A stretch of DNA of 64,000 bases from Chrysophaeum taylorii. Taxonomy: Eukaryota; Sar; Pelagophyceae; Pelagomonadales; Pelagomonadaceae. This document shows positions 19,239 to 30,829 of this stretch, in pieces (position 1 is the stretch's first letter; the number at the start of each line of letters is the position of its first letter). A program made the position numbers and the translations under genes. The DNA is taken from positions 62,001-126,000 of the forward strand of contig JAQMWT010000323.1 in assembly GCA_029834535.1 (NCBI GenBank). Reading direction: 5' to 3'. Below the pieces are notes generated by a model. It saw only the letters and a program-made list of their open reading frames with translations, did no database searches and was not told the DNA's origin.

Positions 19239-20591
19239 GGATGGATGGCCTGCTCCAGTATACGATAGTGCCGCGCGAAGTGCCTCAGCTCCTTTCGCCG
19301 CGCCGAGGCAGTCAGTCAGAAGACGTTCAAGTAACACCCCCGTAAACGACCACGGCGTCGTCCTCGTCGAGGTGCGGTGAACCTCTGAGGATCGCAGGGT
19401 AAGGGTCGATGCGGGGCGGCCAAGAATTTAGCACACCAACCATTCGATCAGAAACCAACGCGACCATGTCCCGCCGACAGCCAGCTCCACACACCAGCAG
19501 CAGGAGCATTCGCCCACGATCAAACAAGTGAAAGGCGGCAACAAAAACAAACTAGAGCTGCGAGAACTGCGAGAACCAGATCAAAAGCTGCCATGAGCTG
19601 CTCCTAAATTGACTTCGAGAACAAGCCGTGGGACGTGTACCACGTGAGCATGTGAAAGTCGTACCTTATCATGCACCTCCACCCAAGGCTGAATCGGCAT
19701 CGCAGATTCCAATGCTTCGGCATTGGCACATTCGATTGGACGAGCAATACGGGCGGAACGGCAATCGCCGGTGCTAAAGGTGGGAGTCGGTACCGCCAAA
19801 CGTGCCTTGCACAAACACGGAGAGTGATCATCGATATCGCTGAGTTTTATCACCAACGACGACCGGAAATTCGTCACGGCATCCGCAACAAGTGGCATTG
19901 ACATCGTGACGACCTTAGTGCGTAGCACGAGGAGGAAAGCGCGTCTCAAAGGAGGAGATCCTCGTCGCTAAGGAGGAGAACGATGAGGGTTATTTCGACA
20001 AGGACTGTGAAGTCCACATATTATGCGCCGTGCCGCCCAAAAGTATCTCTGGATTCAATTCCAAGAGAACGAGTTTAGAGCGTGTCGCCAAAGCCAGTAC
20101 CAGGACACGGATATCATTCGCAACTGCTTACCACAAGCAACCCCAAGCACTACTCAAGCATGTTGAATGACGCGAATTGCATTCGGATCGCGCCAAATCC
20201 CACCACACCAAGAGGAGATCCCCCCCTTACCGCGTGCCATGCCACCTTGAGTAGCGAAAATCCCAATTCCGGAACATTCACCACCACCCATACCCATTTT
20301 TTGCGCCCGACCGTTCTCTCTGACCACGCGCAGCCAGTACTAAGTCTCATAAATGATCATTTGTTAACGACACTCGTGGACTTCATTAATTACGAGCGTG
20401 CGTCGGAGTACCCACCGATGGATGGCTGCCGCGCTCGGATTGGTCGGAGATGGGGCTTGCGGTTGTAGGATCTTATTAAATGGAAGTTCGTCCCACGCTT
20501 CCACTTGGAGATTATCCAATAATGGTCCAACGGAGAGAGCCGTTGAAGGTTTTTAAGGTCGAGTGCTAATAAGAAGGGGGGGATTCTTATT
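19239..20591. other. Long intergenic region, no recognised gene
   Basis: About 1.35 kb of moderate GC with interrupted open frames on both strands (for example 19581-19949 minus and 20082-20468 plus). I see no domain, no terminal repeats and no target duplication. It may hold decayed transposon sequence and the promoter of the following oxidoreductase. Confidence 0.4.
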
Positions 20592-22489
20592 ATGTGGATA
20601 GTGGTGTGGGTTGTCGTTGTGGTTGTCGGCGTGTTGGTGGTCGATGCCATCCTTTTTCGGCCACTGCGGCCCGGGGCCAAGCGGTCGCGAAGCCTCGGCA
20701 AGGTTCCCTTCGCCGCGGCCAAGGTGCCACGGCGCGTCGATACCGTCGTCATCGGATCGGGTCAGGGCGGACTGTCTTGCGGGTCGGTGCTGGCGCAGTT
20801 CGGGGAAAAGGTCGTGGTCGTCGAGCAGCACGAGGTGAGCGGCGGCGGTGCTCACTGCTTCGCCGTCGAGGGCAGGTCGAAGTGGCGGTTCGACGCTGGC
20901 CACCACATCACGATCCCGCTGCAAGAGCAGTTGCTGCACTTGGCGTGCGGTACGGCGGCGGTACCCGTGGCCTTCGACCGCACGGCGACGCAGGTTGGTT
21001 ATTCGGATACGATCGCGCTCGGGGAGGGACCCGAGGGCGAGCGGAGCCTACCGATCCGCGACGACGCGCAGCTCGCGGGAGAGCTCCTCTCGCGATTCCC
21101 GGATCACCAGTCGCAGATCCGGCGATACTTCGACGTGGCCGAGTCCGTGCAGCTGCGCTTTGGGATCCTCTGCGCGGCCGCCGTGTTCCCAATGGCGTGT
21201 CGAAGGTGGCTCGTCCGGTCGCTCGCGCTGTGGCGCGAGTGGGCGGGTATAACGGCGGCCGAAGGGCTCCGCCGCCTCTTCCCGGGCACCGACGAGGCCG
21301 CCTGCCGCCTCCGGTCCTACCTCTCCGGCCTCTGGCTCGACACGGGCTCGCCGCCGTCGCGCGGGTCGTTCTTCATGCAGACGGCGGTGATGGGCGGCTG
21401 GCAGAAGCTAGGCGTCTCGTACCCGCGAGGCGGGCCGCAGCTCACGACGCTAGCGATGGTCGAGGCGATCGAGCTCCGAGGGGGTGTCGTATTCGTGAGT
21501 GCGCCGGTCACCTCTATCGTCTGCGAGGGCGGCGTGGCGCGCGGAGTCCAGCTCGCCTCCGGGGACGTGATTTCTGCCAATAGGGTCGTCTCGGCGATCG
21601 GCTATCGCGCGACAGAGGCTCTGCTCGGACGCCCGACGACCGGTCTCGCTACGCCTCAGTCGTCGGGCTTCGTAATGGCCAACATCGCCCTCCGAGGCAC
21701 CGCGGCCGAGCTCGGAATCTCGGCTGCCAACGTGTGGATCCAGCCGGCCAACCGCGCTAACGGTTTCGACGCCCTAAAAGGCTGCGACGCATATCTCGCC
21801 GACCCCCTCGGGGTCGACCTCTCGCTCGTTCCCGCCGGTATTACCTTCCCGTCCCTCAAGGAGCTCGGCCCGGCAGTGACCGACGACGCGCATCACACCT
21901 GCCAGATCCTCGCGCTCGCCGAGTACGACTGGTTTGCCAAGTACGTTCCGATCCAATCGACGACGTCGGGCGCGCGCCACTCGCCCCCGCGCGTCGCTCG
22001 CGTCGCGCAAGCTGAGTACGACGCGCTCAAGGCCAAGTGGGCCGAGCGTCTCGTCGCGCTTTTGCACAAGGTCAGAACCTCACCATCTCGCCCGCGCGGA
22101 CGCTTCTCTCGCAGGCATACCCCGGCACGGAGGGTCGCGTCGTCTTCGCCGACATCTCTACGCCCCACACCCTCGAGACCTACCTCCGGACCGTGCGCGG
22201 CGCAGCCGTCGGTCTCGACGTTACCCCTGAGCGCTTCGTGAGCGAGAGCGAACTGGCCGAGCTTGATATGAAGCACCCGCGCGTCGCTAACCTCTGGCGC
22301 TGCGGCCAGGATTACCTCATGTGCGGCCAGGTCCTTGCGGCCGCCTCGGGCGTCCTCTGTGCCCTGCGCATGCGTGGCCCCTTCGATGCGCTCCGCTTCG
22401 TCTGTCGCTCGGTCCGTCTCCTCCTTTTCTATAGCCGTCGTCGAGTCAGACAAAGCTCGCGAAATCCTAATAATAAACGCGACGACTAG
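20592..22489 (+). CDS. Retinol saturase / carotenoid isomerase-like FAD oxidoreductase
   Basis: A membrane-anchored flavoprotein of the RetSat/CrtISO family. Residues 2-22 are a single hydrophobic anchor (MWIVVWVVVVVVGVLVV). The FAD dinucleotide motif VVIGSGQGGLSCG starts at 52, with the VVVVEQHEVSGGGAHCF continuation typical of the family. Exon 1 is 20592-22070. A 44-nt intron (GTCAGA...TCGCAG, 22071-22114) separates exon 2 (22115-22489), which supplies AYPGTEGRVVFADISTPHTLETYL and the closing GLDVTPERF and CGQDYLMCGQ motifs, giving 617 residues. Known relatives saturate retinol at C13-C14 or isomerise lycopene. An algal carotenoid or polyene substrate is inferred. Confidence 0.88.
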
Positions 22490-22795
22490 TGGAGAAGTTC
22501 GCGGCGCCGGCGACAGACGTCTGTGGGATGATCTCAATTTTAGGTAATTTCTCGGGAAGTATAGATTGGGGACGGCTTGCCAAGCTTGTCGCGGCGGGTT
22601 GTCCTGATGGCGTCACGAATGTGCTAACCAGGACCTAGCCTACCCTGGCTCTTCCAACACCTGGCCGGCGGTCCTGGACGCGCTTGCCGGCAACTAACTT
22701 CGGACCACGAAGCAGTGGCACTTCGTTTTCGAGGAGCTGCACATCGGCAGGGTGTCCCGACGCCAAGAAGAAGCCGACCATCGGGCGTTATGTAC

Positions 22796-23128
22796 TAACT
22801 AACTAACTAACTAACTTCGGACCTCTCCCGAGCATGGGAGCCAGGCCGGACCGACAGGAGCCAGTCCGGAATCACGGGCCTGTAGACGAGGAGCGCCGAA
22901 AGGTCGGTCGGCGGAGAGTGACCATCAAGCTCGTCGCCATGCGACGAGGAGACCGCGTTGTGACTGACAACCAACTCGTCGATAACCTTCCGTCTTCGCC
23001 CCCCGGCCATACCCCGTCCCACTGCGAACGTTCCGGCTGCCAACCGGCCCGCCCGGGAGGCGAATAGGTGCCAACCTACGCCGGGAGGGCGGATGCCCTC
23101 GCAAGGCTCAGGACATAACATATATATA
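22796..23128 (-). repeat. SINE-like element with GTTA-repeat tail, full copy
   Basis: A 333-bp non-coding insert with a perfect 13-bp target duplication GGGCGTTATGTAC at 22783-22795 and 23129-23141. Read on the minus strand it begins near a TATATATA stretch, continues CCTTGCGAGGGCATCCGCC, and ends with five GTTA units. No protein is encoded and no tRNA-type A/B box was convincing. Variable-length target duplications and a simple-repeat tail point to LINE-mediated insertion. Confidence 0.8.
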
Positions 23129-23141
23129 GGGCGTTATGTAC

Positions 23142-23994
23142 ATCATGCATAAACTATTGCGCGGTGGCGTGTGTGAGAGAGACGACATCCCACCCCAGCC
23201 AATGATTATAAGAAATTCCTCGGCACCGTGGAAATCACCAAGCAACTACATTTGCTATTGGGGGCGATATAATTATACTTGGCACTTTCCCTGATTCAAG
23301 CACCCCTCGAATTTCGATCCAACTCTTGCAGGCGCGCGAGCCGTGTTGCGACTGCGTAACGACGAGTCGCATCTACGCACCTGGCTTGTTTTTGTTGGCT
23401 CGGTAGATCGCGTCGCGTGTTGCAATGAAACGGACGAGTTTGATGGGAAGCTCTAACTCCACGAGAGCTCCCGCTATCGATAATCGCTATTGCCTGACAA
23501 CTTCTTTAAGGGGGCGGATGCAGAAGTGAGAAGGGCTGAAGAAGCGTGGCGGGGCGGAGAGGTAAGAAGGAAGCCCGAAGGCCTCATTGGCGGGCACCCC
23601 GGGAAGGCTTTTGGATCGCCCGCGTAGATGCCAACGACTCGGAAATAATTGGGATTGTGAACTTTACACGTATGATGTGTCAGCGACACTCCCGGGGCCA
23701 CGACAGCCAGCGGGGTGCGAACAGAGACAGGACGTCCGGGCCGCCAAGGATCGAACACAAAAAGCATACTCCGTGGATATGCTACTTAGCCGGCTTGCTG
23801 CCTTGTACGAGCTGCCTCCTGCGAGTAGAAGGAAGCGAAAACAGTTTGGGTGCCTTCGACATCGGATGGTGGCGGAGAATTGGCGCAAGGAGGGGATAGG
23901 AGACTGGAGGTGTAGCAGGAAGAAGACAAATAAGATCTATAGCGGGTCGAGGCTGTTCATATTTTTCATCCGCGATCAACGCCCTGGTGGCCTC
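23142..23994. other. Unassigned region left of the gypsy element
   Basis: No recognisable domain. Overlapping open frames at 23546-24039 lack any motif I know. It probably represents old intergenic or transposon-derived DNA. Confidence 0.35.
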
Positions 23995-24158
23995 TGTGGC
24001 AGTAAGCGAGACACCACTGGCTCAGTGGTGTTCACCTAGACACGCTGGCACGTCTAGAACCCGACGTAAGCGCGCTAGGCAGGGGGGTGCCTCGCGGTCA
24101 CCATAAATGACACTCTCGCCAAGAACTCAAAGTTGAGGCTGGGAGATGGTTTATGATA
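23995..24158 (-). repeat. Direct repeat, probable 3' LTR part
   Basis: Begins TGTGGCAGTAAGCGAGACACC on the plus strand and runs to GCTGGGAGATGGTT. The matching copy is at 32545-32706. The outer end (CTGCCACA on the minus strand) suits an LTR end. The inner end lacks TG and no polypurine tract is evident, so the true LTR may be longer or rearranged. Confidence 0.55.
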
Positions 24159-24566
24159 GAAGATACCGAAGAGGGCAGGAGTGCCGGTCCTGTGCGTGAG
24201 AGTGCCCGAGGCTATACATAGCCCTGTGGATACTCCTTGTGAGGTTGTGACGTTGCCGCCACAAAAAAGGGTAAGGAAACTTAGCGCGAGCTTTCGCATC
24301 TTGAGCATCGGGACTTGATTCGCTCGTACACGCGCTTGATAATGTGGTCGGGCACCTCGCCACGGAGCAAAGCGAATTTGGGGACCAACACATCAATTTC
24401 GTGAGGAGAGAAATCAGTAACGCAAGGAGTGGAATCTTGGGTCAGCTTCGACCTAACGGTAAAGCTACGACCATCAATATCCTTGGATTCGGGCTTGAGC
24501 TTGCGGGTAGAAAGATGAGAAGTCGGCTTAAAGTACGAAGGCTTGTCCTCGGGACCTAGATCGGAA

Positions 24567-24671
24567 CTAACTAACTAACTTCAGACCTCTCCCAAGCATG
24601 GGAGCCAGGCTGGACCGACAGAAGCCGGTCCAGAATCACGGGGTCTGTAAACCAAGACGAGGGGCTCGGAA
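24567..24671 (-). repeat. 5'-truncated SINE-like copy in the gypsy element
   Basis: A 105-bp 3' piece of the GTTA-tail family, with three CTAA units at its left end, flanked by a perfect 9-bp target duplication AGATCGGAA (24558-24566 and 24672-24680). The tail is retained and the 5' part is missing, as in incomplete reverse transcription. It lies in the 3' part of the gypsy element. Confidence 0.82.
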
Positions 24672-24854
24672 AGATCGGAATAAAAGTGTAAAGCAAAAGG
24701 ATTGTTCTCGAAAGCATACCGTTCGTAGACTTCGGCGACATGAATCTTCTCACGCCAATTAGACATTCTGTGATTCGCAATCCGGAAAACAACGATCTTA
24801 CCATGCTTGTAGTCGTACCGGAAAGTTTCTTTCGGCATTGGAGAGCGTAATCAA

Positions 24855-26338
24855 CTATCGGAGGGACCATAACAGGCGTAATTTGCTGGACAGACACAGT
24901 CCGTCGCTCGGGAGGAGAGTCAAGAGACTCGACCTTGTAGGTAGCGGGCGAAAGTCGCTTGATGATGACAAGCGGTTTATACGCCATTCGGGTCGTAGTT
25001 TGTTCCGTGGACGAGGGATGTACAGCAAGACATGAGACCCTTCTTCGTACTCGACATCGACTTGATCAGCGTCGAAGGCGAACTTCTGCTTGCGCTTAAC
25101 TTTCTGGTGGGCTTCAGCAACAACTTGCGTGTAGTAGGTTAACGCATTGCGAGTTTCAGTCAAAGCATCAGCGCGGGTTTTGGGCAGGTGGTGAGTTGGC
25201 TGAACTAGCAGAGTGTAGTCAGTCGGTAGCATGAGCTGACGGTTCAGACGAAGCATGAACGTCGAAAGTTGCGTACCAGGAATGAACTTGCGATTGTAGC
25301 AAAAGGCAACGTAGTGAGCAAAGGCAGGCCAATCAGTGACACTCCGACCTTGACGACAGGCTCGAAAAAAGGCCTTGAGAAAACTTTTCACACGTTCGGC
25401 GGGATTAGCTTGAGCACGATAATGAATCGTAGTCTTATATCGCACATTGGGGAGTTGGCAGAACTCTTCCATCAACTTATTGACGAACTCACGAACATTA
25501 TCCGTACAAATCATTTGCGGCAAATATCCTTTCAACAAGATGTTGGTGACAAAGGACTCAAGAATAGCCTCCGCAGTTTTGTGGTGAAGTACATCTAAAA
25601 TCAGGAAGTGAAAAAAGTCGAAGAAGAGGATAATGTACGTCTCAGGTCCGGAACTAGGCAGGGGTGCGAAGAGATCCATACAAAGGACAGAACAATCACC
25701 ATAATAGGCGGGCTGCTGAAGTAGACCAGCTTTCTTCGGTTCGAGCGTGCGAGCTATCTGACGCACCACACATTGAGCATTGTAGGCTCCAATTTCGTTC
25801 GACATGTGCGGCCACCAGAAGCGTTCCAAATCGCCTGAACAGTACTCTCGCGACCAATGTGTCCAACATTAACAGGCTTGTCATGGTACAGCTGAATGAT
25901 ACGCTCGCGAAGTTTTGCAGGAGCAACAATCATTGGATGCACAGCAGTGCGATAGAGTACTTTCTTAACCTGAGCCATCCGAGGACGAATATTCTTGCAC
26001 ATGGGATCCTCCTTCTGCTCTCGAATGATCTCATCGAGCGTAAGATTGTCGGGAATCTTGTCGATATACTCTTGGTAATCAGCAGCATCATGTAAAGGAT
26101 GAGGTTGGGTCTGCAAAGGACGCTTCTGACGTTGAGTCGTCGCACTGGACACGGCTAGATACATAGGATCGTCTGGAGGGTCGCCTTTCTCCTCAGGTAT
26201 GTCGGCAGTAATAAAGGACAACACGACATGACATCCGGGCAATGGCACTCCTTTCTCATCGCAATGGCACTCCTTTCTCATCAATGGGCTTCTGCAGTTA
26301 TTGGAAAACCAAATACGCGTGGTTGAGCGGTTCACCAA
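24855..26338 (-). pseudogene. Gypsy integrase remnant
   Basis: Two overlapping frames together show an H2C2-type zinc finger region (LYHDKPVNVGHIGRESTV near 25870, followed by a frame change) and a DDE integrase core with aspartates in VLCMDLFAPL and ICTDNVREFV and a glutamate in NPAERVKSF. A C-terminal EEGSHVLLYIPRP segment resembles the strand-rich tail of gypsy integrases. The frame shift between finger and core disables it. Confidence 0.8.
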
Positions 26339-26538
26339 ACTCGTCAGTCTCGATAACGTGATCTACAGGACTGCGAGAGAGCAATCAGGGATGCTCATTC
26401 CCGGCGACTTACCCGGCTTGTACCCAAGTTCAGGGTCAAAGTTTGCGAGTCGCATAGCCCATCGAGCCGGCGGGCCAGATGAATGAGTAGCTTTTAGGTA
26501 GGAATGTCAGATTGTGATGATCCGTCTCGAGAACAGTC

Positions 26539-27831
26539 CTATGTCCCTTCAATGTAGGCTCGAAGATGCTCTAGAGAGAGAATGACAGCCAACAGCTCCA
26601 AACAGCGAGGCTCATAATGTCGCATCTCCTTCGGCACAGCACGGCTCCAATACTCGATCACTCGCTCCTCTCGCGTAACCTCCCCACCGTCGTCTTTGAC
26701 ATCGACAATCTGGACGAGATATGCGCCAAGACCATCTTTAGACGCATCAGAGTGTATCTGGAACGGCAAATTGTAATCAGGGTGGTACACTCCGCGAGAA
26801 TCAACTAGAGCAGCAATAATCGTGCCCCAAGCCTTATGAAACTCGGGCGTCCATTTGAAAGGTACACCTTCGAGACGCAGGCCTCTCAGCGGCCCCACAA
26901 TCTTAGAGTAGTCCTTCCCATATCGGCGGCAGTAATTGCTCATGCCGATGAAGGGTCGAATCTGAGTCTTCGGTGAATTGTTGGGAAGAGTCCTGGGAAT
27001 AGGCACATTCTGCAATGCTTTTAACGTATTGTGTATTATTATTCAGGCCGTCGGGCGTGGAGATATGGCCCAAAAACTCGATATCATCCTTGAGAAGATG
27101 GAACTTCGATGTTCTACCACTGTATTCTCGCTGCGCTAAATGGCAAATATATTTTATCGAGACGTGCAAATGGCTATGGAGATCGTTAGGTCCCATCATG
27201 ATATCGTCAATGACAGCAATAAAGTTCCTGTACATCCACTTTGACAAGTCGCTGGCCTTCTGCATGCAAAAGATGGCTCCAGCGGTCTTGACTCCCAAAG
27301 GTAAGCGCAGAAAACTGTGGACTCCAACAGGAATGACCATCGTAGCAGCGTCCTGGTCTGCAGGGTCTAGACGAATATTATGATATCCCCGTCGTATGTC
27401 AATACATGTTCTCCAGCGGCGCATCGCGAGAAACGCTAAAGCATCATCCTGTCGGATATTCGGCCAACTATCATTGACCAACTGGGCATTGAGCTGTCGT
27501 AACTCTACAGCGGCACTAAAGGCGGTAGACGTCCCAATTTCAGCTCCTTTCTTGGGTAACATGAGCACAGGAAACCCCCAAGGTGAATTCGCGGGGCGAA
27601 TGACTCCATCACGACACCACTCAGTAATCTGCATGCGAAGGCATCGAGTTTGGCCGGAGTCTGTCGATATGGCGTGATCTTGAGCGGCCTAGGATTAGCG
27701 TCCTTAAAACGCAGAGACACTGGCGGCGAGTCCACTGGTCTCATGATCCGGTGGGAAAATGCCCATGCGTATTGAACACAATGACTCAACGTAAGCTTCG
27801 CCTCATCATCCAAGCGCGGATTGTATTCCAA
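26539..27831 (-). pseudogene. Gypsy reverse transcriptase and RNase H remnant
   Basis: The minus strand encodes KITPYRQTPAKLDAF (RT entry), SPWGFPVLMLPKK, the first catalytic strand TCIDIRRGYHNI, the palm FIAVIDDIMM (usual YxDD changed to VIDD), FLGHISTPDG, then RNase H with QIHSDASKDGLGAYLV and ELLAVILSLEHLRAYIEG. These are spread over three frames with breaks near 27000 and 27600. Domain order and motifs are Ty3/gypsy-like. Confidence 0.82.
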
Positions 27832-27849
27832 GTTCTTTCACAACTTTCT

Positions 27850-29058
27850 CGACTTCTTTCGTCGGTAGCTTCACTTTCATAGCTTCATTATCCTTCACGT
27901 GCTCCGGAGTCTGCAGCAAAGGTACACCATCCTCATCGCGCTGCGTCTTTCCGAGGAGTATCGGCCTTTTCCTCATATTTGAATCTGACTTCAGGATGAC
28001 TCTTGTTAATCTTCTCACTTTTGACTCGCACGCTTGGCTCGCTCTTCACTTTCGATTCGCGATTTTGCTCAGGATCTGGCTGAATGTCCAATTGCGGTTG
28101 TCCGGGGGGGGGGGGTGCAAAAGAAGCATGTGACGTCCCCGTCGCAACTGTCTTAGGCGGCAATAAAGGCACTTCAGGAGTGTCCACTGACTGGGATCCT
28201 GCAAATCTTCAGCTGACACCCATTTGACGACACGGGGGCGCGTGTTAATCAGCAGAACGTGCAAATGGCGGTAGGTAGTATCAGTAACCTTCAAATAATC
28301 ATCAGAGGGTCGGTCAGTAGGACACAACACGGTGTGTGAGACCTCGCCGACCTGCAGGTAGCCTTTGGGCATAGGATTGTACGGATCCGTGGCCAAAATA
28401 CCAAGAGAATCTGGAGGTACGATAGAAGCCAAGTGTTTGAACGAAGCGGGCTTCGACAAGCCAGCCCAATCATGATCAGCCGACATAGTCAGCATCTCGG
28501 CGGTCATCTTCAAAGTCAACGGCTTGGTATCAAAGCGATGAGGTCCCATTCGGAGAGGGAAGCGCGTGATCGTGTAGGCGGCATCAGTAGCGTCTCGGGA
28601 CGAACCCAAGTTGGTCAACTGAAGCAAGTGCGGTTCATCACCGTAGCCTAGCTGTTCAGCGAACTTGGTCTGCATATCCAAGCAAGACTTAGGAGCTTCT
28701 TAACGTGCAAAGGATGACTAGAGACCAGCAAACGCACGCGGCAGCTCATCAGGTTGGGCGTAATGTCGCGGCAATCAACGACGTAAACGAAAGGGTGTAA
28801 TCGTGCCACATAAGAGACAATCGAGGCATCTTGTTTAATCAGCCGCAGCAGAAAACCTGCCTTCTTGCACATCTTCATGGTCCAGTGGGTCGCAGTAACG
28901 CCCTTGCCGATATCACGGGAGGTCAAGTTGCAAAGCGTAGAATGCACGCAAGGAGGCGATGCAATGCACATAGACGACGACCATTCTTCCTCCGGCAGGC
29001 AGTTGTTAATCAAGCGCAAGGGCGTGTCATAACCGGCCAATATCGTCCGTAGCAGCAA
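27850..29058 (-). pseudogene. Unassigned segment between protease and RT of the gypsy element
   Basis: Three overlapping minus-strand frames (28187-27933, 28681-28046, 29058-28648) code for a proline-rich, lysine/glutamate-rich linker and a soluble-looking domain with no motif I can name. Ty3/gypsy elements rarely have 1.2 kb between protease and RT, so this may be an extra or captured domain that has since decayed. Confidence 0.45.
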
Positions 29059-29519
29059 CGAGCGAAACCACGTCTAACTCGTCCTGACACCGAACAATGT
29101 CGCCAAGAGCTAGAATCTTACCTTGCACCACTGTGGTCATAGTCTTTTGCAAGGACGATACGGCCACTCTAGCGGAGTGCGTATACTGGACGTCGCACGG
29201 AGAACACATGCCACTGAGAAGACCTAACTGCTTGTAACCAGAAGACGTCGCAGCGAATACTTGACCAGAATTCTAAGGCTGAGGAAGGCACAGGAGTATT
29301 GTAAGTTCTGCCTCGCTCGACCATTTGGGTGTGAGCGGCATAAGCGATAACATCAGATTCGGAGTTTAGTGACATCCTAGCGGGTAGATTCGGCGGTACT
29401 CCAATCGTCGTAGATGCAGATTGGCGCTTGAGCGACGGACGTTGCAGATCTGCGGGAAGGTGCGCTCTTGCGAACTTCCTCGTCTCCACATCGACGAGAC
29501 GTTGCTGAAGAGCTGAGTG

Positions 29520-30383
29520 CTAATCACTGAAGATAGCGGCGACAACTGGGTGGCCTTTGTAGGTCGGCATGTACGCCAAAATAGGAGAATCGAGGGCTTT
29601 GCATCGATAACGTATTCTTCGTCGCCGATACTCGACCTGGGTCCGATAAAAGGAAATTCGGTCACGTGGATAACCCACCACAGCGCCCATCACTCGAATA
29701 TCGCGGCCTACTAGCAGAAACAACCTGTTGGCATCGGCGACAATGGCTACGAACGGGGCCGTAACTTTATCGGCAAACGCAACGCGTAACTTAATCCGTT
29801 CGTCTATCGTAGCCTGGTTCAATCCTGAACCAAAAAGTGTGCGCTTCACTGGCAGCTCTAATCTCTCGACAATCATGCCGTCGTCCTCGAGCTGGGCGGC
29901 TAGATCTCGGCAAATATATGTCACATCGGCCATCACATCAACGTAGATTGTCGTGGCAAATTTCCTTCCTTTTCGTTTCACATAAATTAGGAATGCCATG
30001 AACGTCAAAGTGGCCGGATCCAAGCAACTTATGGTCTCCAGGCCTTGCTCAATCACCTTGCCATCTCTCGATGAGAGCGCAGTGTGAGAACATCCAGCCT
30101 CGGGTTCGGCATCGCCCGGATCTGGCATAGATACGTATGCATCACTCGAAAGATACAATCTCGTCCTCGTCCAGAAATCGGACTCATCCTCGACAGCTAC
30201 ATCCGGAGGTTCCTTGTCTCTCTCTGGCGTTTGTTCGGCGGGGCCCGTCATCTCCGAATCGGCTTCATCCCTGTTATCGACTGATTCTTCGGACTCTTCG
30301 CAGACAGACTCCATCACCTCGTCCATCGAAACGTCGGAACATGCATCGTCCTCTTGCCGGAAGTCAGACCAAATGCCAATCAT
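29520..30383 (-). pseudogene. Gypsy retropepsin-like domain
   Basis: A 287-codon open frame. The first half is acidic. The second half has the retropepsin layout: a strand FATTIYVDVMADVTYICRDLA where the active D-T/S-G triad would be expected but is D-V-M-A, a flap-like region, and the closing LLVGRDIRVMGAVVGYPRDRISF that matches the (I/L)LGRD..H/GAV.D block of gypsy proteases. With the catalytic triad lost, it cannot be an active aspartic protease. Confidence 0.65.
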
Positions 30384-30829
30384 CTCTCCATCGCAAATAA
30401 GTCCGTGCCTCGCTGTCGGAATCGCACCCCCTATCGTTCTGGCGGTTTCTTAGCTAGGAAACTGCAAGCTCGTATCCACATCGTCCGTAGGCTCAACTTC
30501 ATCTTATCAGTGCTGATCGTCCAATCCAATTTCTTCTCTGGGCGGCAGCTACTCTCATCTTCCATGGTCCACTCGGGACCTTCCTTGATCACACAGCCAT
30601 CATCACATACTGGCCGCGAATTTCTGCACTCCTCCTTCATAGGCTACACGCCAGAGCCTTCGCAGAGCTCCAAAGACGATTCCTGCATCATCGAGTTCAT
30701 CAACTCTCGCGACTTCATATCCTCTTCTTCGGTCGCTTCGCTCGAACCTGCATCAGCTTTATCGCTTAAAATGTCCGAAATCGGCTTGTCGGGGGGCCCT
30801 GCAAAAGAAGGCGGCGTCGTCCCCGACGT

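Noticed and set aside
20082-20468. 128-codon plus-strand frame upstream of the RetSat-like gene
   Set aside because: No recognisable motif; interrupted similarity could not be shown.
22796-22815. GTTA repeat as a telomere-type seed (TTAG)n
   Set aside because: Short, internal, and always at the 3' end of the SINE-like element with target duplications.
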